The notes beneath the pieces are model-generated. The model saw only the letters and a program-made list of their open reading frames with translations. It searched no databases and was not told the origin of the DNA. The translations under genes were made by a program, and so were the position numbers. From an uncultured Eubacteriales bacterium (GTDB lineage: Bacteria > Bacillota > Clostridia > Oscillospirales > Acutalibacteraceae): a stretch of DNA of 8,645 nt. The DNA lies in NCBI GenBank assembly GCA_900313475.1, contig OMRJ01000248.1, forward strand, positions 1 through 8,645. Direction: 5' to 3'. Of the stretch, positions 5,993 to 8,645 are shown piece by piece; position 1 is the stretch's first letter; each line of letters starts with the position of its first letter.

Positions 5993-7247
5993 CGAAGCAT
6001 GGGAAGGATTGTTCCAAAAATATGGTATAACTGAAAAGGTGCATGAAAACGGACAGTTTTTTATTTCAGCGAATCAAATAAAGCAGTTCCGTGAACCCAG
6101 ACTGATGACGAAATTCGATCACAGTATCAATTTGCCGTCGGTTTTTTCAGATAATGACCTTGCTATATTGCCGATAAGCCGCGGTGAATATGTCATATCC
6201 TCTTTCTCCGCCTATAAAACTATGGACGAAGCCGATGAAGCTTGCGAAAGAGTATCTGTTCCCGCATATATTCAAAGTATCAGCCCGAAATTTATCGTCA
6301 GCGAAGCAATTGCATTGAACTGTGCATACTCCTGCGGCATTTTAAGCGATTTCTTGGATGACGAAGAATTGATTCCTACTGTTAACGGGCGTATGGGGTC
6401 GGGACGGTTTGATTTTAATATTACGACAAAAGCAGGAAAAAGAACTGTTTCCGTAAACAATGCGCAGATAGAAATCGACGCTGCGTTCGAAGGCGTAAAT
6501 TTCCTTTCCCTGTTTGAAGCAAAACATGATTTTGCGGACGATTTTATCGTTCGGCAGCTTTATTACCCGTACAGAACATGGAAAGAACGAGTGACAAAAA
6601 AAGTCAAAAGCGTATTCTTAACTTTTTCCAACGGAGTTTTTGATTTGTTTGAATATAATTTTGACAACCCGTATGATTACAATTCTTTGATTTTGGTGAA
6701 AAAGAAAAAATATGCATTGTCAACAGATATTAAGCTTTGTGATATACAAAAAACTTTAAATTCTGTTGAAGTGATATCCGAACCTGAAATACCTTTTCCG
6801 CAAGCGGATAAGATGTCGCGTATAATCAATTTGATTGAATCTTTGGACAAAAAACCAATGTCTCTGCAACAGATAACACAGAAATACGGCTTTGACGCAA
6901 GACAGGCAAGCTATTATGCGGAAGCAGGTCGTTATCTGGGACTGATTGAAAGATTCAGAAAAGATGCAAACGTTATGTACGGATTGTCGCCTGCAGGATG
7001 CCATGCAATGTCTTTGGATTACAGAGAGAGACAGTTGTTTTTTGCCGGAAAAATATTGGAGCATAAGGTATTTAACGATGTTTTAAGGCTCTGTTTGAAT
7101 GTCGGTGAAATGCCGAACAAAAACACAATTGTAATTATAATGAAAAATGCTATTTTGTATAATGTCGGTGCGGACAGTACATTTGAAAGAAGATCGTCTA
7201 CCGTATCCGGGTGGATCAATTGGATATTGAGCTTAATTGATGAATAA
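5979..7247 (+). CDS. probable type II restriction endonuclease, PD-(D/E)XK core plus winged-helix region
   Basis: This 422-residue protein directly follows and overlaps the methyltransferase. The central part shows the nuclease signature: EID (165-167), then FEAK (179-182), i.e. Asp167, Glu180 and Lys182 in D-x12-E-A-K spacing, followed by DFIVRQLYYPYRTW (188-201), typical of PD-(D/E)XK restriction enzymes. The N-terminal part has REPRLMTKFDH (38-48) and LAILPISRGEYVI (61-73), which I recall from uncharacterised type II restriction-enzyme families but cannot name with certainty. Residues about 280-350 (MSLQQITQKYGFDARQASYY) look like a winged helix-turn-helix, perhaps for DNA recognition. The ATG at 5979 is essentially forced because a TAA stop lies just upstream in frame. 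Its nearest SD (GAGGAG 5957-5962) is 16 bases away, so translation probably relies on coupling. The gene is strongly A/T-rich: a hand count of 6601-6660 gives 16 of 60 G/C. Confidence 0.8.
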   Translation: MGKNDEAWEGLFQKYGITEKVHENGQFFISANQIKQFREPRLMTKFDHSINLPSVFSDNDLAILPISRGEYVISSFSAYKTMDEADEACERVSVPAYIQSISPKFIVSEAIALNCAYSCGILSDFLDDEELIPTVNGRMGSGRFDFNITTKAGKRTVSVNNAQIEIDAAFEGVNFLSLFEAKHDFADDFIVRQLYYPYRTWKERVTKKVKSVFLTFSNGVFDLFEYNFDNPYDYNSLILVKKKKYALSTDIKLCDIQKTLNSVEVISEPEIPFPQADKMSRIINLIESLDKKPMSLQQITQKYGFDARQASYYAEAGRYLGLIERFRKDANVMYGLSPAGCHAMSLDYRERQLFFAGKILEHKVFNDVLRLCLNVGEMPNKNTIVIIMKNAILYNVGADSTFERRSSTVSGWINWILSLIDE

Positions 7248-7267
7248 AAAAAATTAATGTCAGGTTT

Positions 7268-7307
7268 AAAAAATGCCGTATCGAATTATAAAAGAACGGC
7301 TTTTTTT
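7268..7307 (+). terminator. intrinsic terminator of the restriction-modification operon
   Basis: GCCGT (7275-7279) pairs with ACGGC (7296-7300), followed immediately by seven T (7301-7307). A run of six A (7268-7273) opposite the T run can lengthen the stem past one T-T mismatch. The 5-bp GC stem and 16-base loop make it moderate in strength. It lies 20 bases after the nuclease stop. Confidence 0.65.
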
Positions 7308-7311
7308 GATA

Positions 7312-7317
7312 TATAAT
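7312..7317 (+). promoter_or_regulatory. -10 box for the sigma factor gene, no clear -35
   Basis: A perfect TATAAT begins 5 bases after the T run of the terminator and 73 bases before the sigma factor start. The region where a -35 should lie (around 7289-7294) is inside the terminator hairpin and has no TTGACA-like hexamer. It is a plausible but weak promoter. Confidence 0.3.
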
Positions 7318-7389
7318 TCCTTTAGAACGCAACAGTTTGTACCTTTTAACCGTCTTATATGTGTAAGGACACCGAAGGAGATAAACCGG

Positions 7390-7929
7390 ATGAACGGAAA
7401 AGAACTTGAAAATTTCATAAAACGGGCGAAAAAGGGCGATGCGCACGCTTTCGGTATAGTCTGCGGCGGTTTGTCGCAGGATGCCTACCGTTTTGCCCTG
7501 TTCTATATGAAAAATCCGCATGATGCGGAGGACGCGGTGCAGGACGCCTGTCTTAAGGCGTGGCAGAAGCTGCCCGACCTCAAAAAAACCGAAGCCTTTC
7601 GCACATGGTTCTTCAAGATTCTCTCCAACATCTGCAAAAGCTCGCTGTCATCTCTTAAGGTCGTTGTTCCGACGGAGGAAATTCCCGACGCGCCCGCCGA
7701 AAACGAGAACACCGAGCTGAAATTCGAAATGAGAGAGCTGCTTGAGAGCTTGCCGCCGGACGACAGACGCATCGTTCTGCTGTCGGTTGTCGCGGGCTTT
7801 TCGAGCCGCGAGATAGCCGTGATAACCGGCTCCAACGCGAACACCGTAAGATCGCGTTTGTCGCGCGCTTTACGCTCACTCAAAGCTCAAATATCGACGG
7901 AGGTACAGACAAATGAAACAGCAATATGA
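7390..7929 (+). CDS. ECF-type (sigma-70 family) RNA polymerase sigma factor
   Basis: This 179-residue protein has the two-domain layout of extracytoplasmic-function sigma factors. Region 2 spans about 8-83 with DAYRFALFYMKNPHDAEDAVQDACLKAWQKL and the region 2.4 helix FRTWFFKILSNICKS (70-84). A short acidic linker with EENENTE-like sequence follows. Region 4 spans about 114-165, with LPPDDRRIVLLSVVAGFSSREIA and a helix-turn-helix (136-160) ending in VRSRLSRALRSLK. It should direct RNA polymerase to its own promoters in response to an envelope or other signal. The start at 7390 is chosen because AAGGAG (7375-7380) is 9 bases upstream; the frame is open further back to 7273, but those residues are unlike the family. 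The stop overlaps the next gene by 17 bases, the classic arrangement of a sigma factor with its membrane regulator. Base composition returns to the level of the left flank. Confidence 0.92.
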   Translation: MNGKELENFIKRAKKGDAHAFGIVCGGLSQDAYRFALFYMKNPHDAEDAVQDACLKAWQKLPDLKKTEAFRTWFFKILSNICKSSLSSLKVVVPTEEIPDAPAENENTELKFEMRELLESLPPDDRRIVLLSVVAGFSSREIAVITGSNANTVRSRLSRALRSLKAQISTEVQTNETAI

Positions 7930-8645
7930 CAACATAAGCACGGATTCCCGCGATATCCGCGCCGCTCTGGCAAAAACGGATTTTCCCCCGTCCCTGTCAT
8001 CGGAGGCGATTGAGGATCTCGTTGCGGGAGTTCCGCAGAAAAAATCAAAGAAAAAAACCGTCAAAAAAGCAATTGCCGGCGTGCTTGCGGCGTGTGTTGC
8101 GCTGTGCGGCTTATTTGCGCTTGACGCTGCGGTGTACGCCCCCGTTATCAAGCCCGCTCCGGACGGAAAACCCGGTTATACGCAGGACTACTCAAAGATA
8201 CTGGCGATAATCAGGGACTACCGAAAGTCCGAAAGATTCAAAAATAAGATAAAGAGCTACTCGTTCGATTTTATGTACGGCGCATACGACGAAAAATCGG
8301 CAGAAACGGCAACGCCCGGCGATATGAACGGCTCGTCGCAGGAATCGGCATCCGTCGGTTCGGCATACAACGACGCCTTTTCGCAGACAAACACACGCGT
8401 CGCGGGCATAGGCGAGGCAGATATTGTGAAAACGGACGGCAAAAATCTCTATGCCGTTCGCGGAGAAACGGTTTTTATCCTGAAAATTCTCGACGGCGGC
8501 AGGGTTGAAAAGCTTGCGGAGCTTTCCCCGCTCGACGGCATTGCGGATGAAGAAAAGGACGAACCCGTTTCCGACGGCGATATCTCGCTTTACGGCAACG
8601 AGGTTTTCTTCAGGGCATACGACAGCTGCGTAAGCGGCAATTACA
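7913..8645 (+). CDS. membrane-anchored beta-propeller protein, putative anti-sigma factor (partial, runs off the window)
   Basis: Only the first 244 residues are visible. The layout is a soluble N-terminus of about 50 residues rich in Lys near its end (PQKKSKKKTVKK, 41-52), one membrane span (about 53-74, AIAGVLAACVALCGLFAL), then an extracytoplasmic part. Residues 157-182 (SQTNTRVAGIGEADIVKTDG, then KNLYAV) match the entry motif of the secreted C-terminal beta-propeller family (Pfam Beta_propel). No catalytic residues are evident. The start ATG at 7913 is supported by GGAGGT (7899-7904) 8 bases upstream and overlaps the sigma factor stop. By position and topology it probably acts as the anti-sigma factor, holding the sigma factor with its cytosolic tail and sensing outside through the propeller. 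The tail has no Cys/His zinc motif of ZAS anti-sigma factors, and its PPSLSSEAIEDL (25-36) is the best candidate contact helix. The role is inferred. Confidence 0.82.
   Translation, partial: MKQQYDNISTDSRDIRAALAKTDFPPSLSSEAIEDLVAGVPQKKSKKKTVKKAIAGVLAACVALCGLFALDAAVYAPVIKPAPDGKPGYTQDYSKILAIIRDYRKSERFKNKIKSYSFDFMYGAYDEKSAETATPGDMNGSSQESASVGSAYNDAFSQTNTRVAGIGEADIVKTDGKNLYAVRGETVFILKILDGGRVEKLAELSPLDGIADEEKDEPVSDGDISLYGNEVFFRAYDSCVSGNY

Noticed and set aside
7325..7354. Possible autoregulated ECF promoter GAAC ... CGTC ahead of the sigma factor
   Set aside because: GAAC (7325-7328) and CGTC (7351-7354) are 22 bases apart, too far for the usual 16-17 base spacing.
7273..7389. 39-residue extension of the sigma factor from 7273
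   Set aside because: It starts inside the terminator hairpin, lacks a ribosome binding site, and does not resemble sigma region 2; the ATG at 7390 has AAGGAG at ideal spacing.

Overview
The window looks like chromosomal DNA from a low-to-moderate GC Gram-positive anaerobe, most likely a clostridial (Clostridia/Oscillospirales-like) gut-type bacterium. The basis is AAGGAG-type ribosome binding sites before most genes, short intergenic spacers, the gene families present and mixed base composition. No ribosomal or marker gene is present, so the taxonomic guess is inference. All convincing genes lie on the + strand.

Layout: positions 1-325 hold no gene. They contain a tRNA-like 3' half (variable arm plus T arm), a strong extended -10 promoter, and a hairpin that touches a second promoter. 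A small MazG-like nucleotide pyrophosphohydrolase (326-649) and a complete GH77 4-alpha-glucanotransferase (malQ, 666-2198) follow as a probable two-gene operon. Next is a 646-base gene-free stretch (2199-2844) packed with two repeat families. One family has three copies of a hairpin whose stem bases change in compensating pairs while the loop core GCACAAAAC stays fixed.

Positions 2845-5039 encode a two-gene operon: a duplicated DUF1538 membrane protein, then a protein that appears to be two PII-like domains in one chain, coupled by an ATGA stop/start overlap. This looks like a membrane transporter or channel-like protein with its own PII-type regulator.

Positions 5040-7307 are visibly richer in A/T and carry a self-contained, probably acquired restriction-modification pair. 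It consists of a D12/Dam-type adenine methyltransferase and, overlapping it by 14 bases, a 422-residue protein with a PD-(D/E)XK nuclease core and a probable winged-helix C-terminal part. The pair has its own promoter and a terminator-like hairpin.

The right end (7390-8645) returns to higher GC. It encodes an ECF-type sigma factor overlapping a membrane-anchored beta-propeller protein, cut off by the window edge, that sits where an anti-sigma factor is normally found.

The best candidates for something under-described are the hairpin repeat family, the DUF1538/double-PII module, the uncharacterised restriction enzyme, and the sigma factor/beta-propeller pair.
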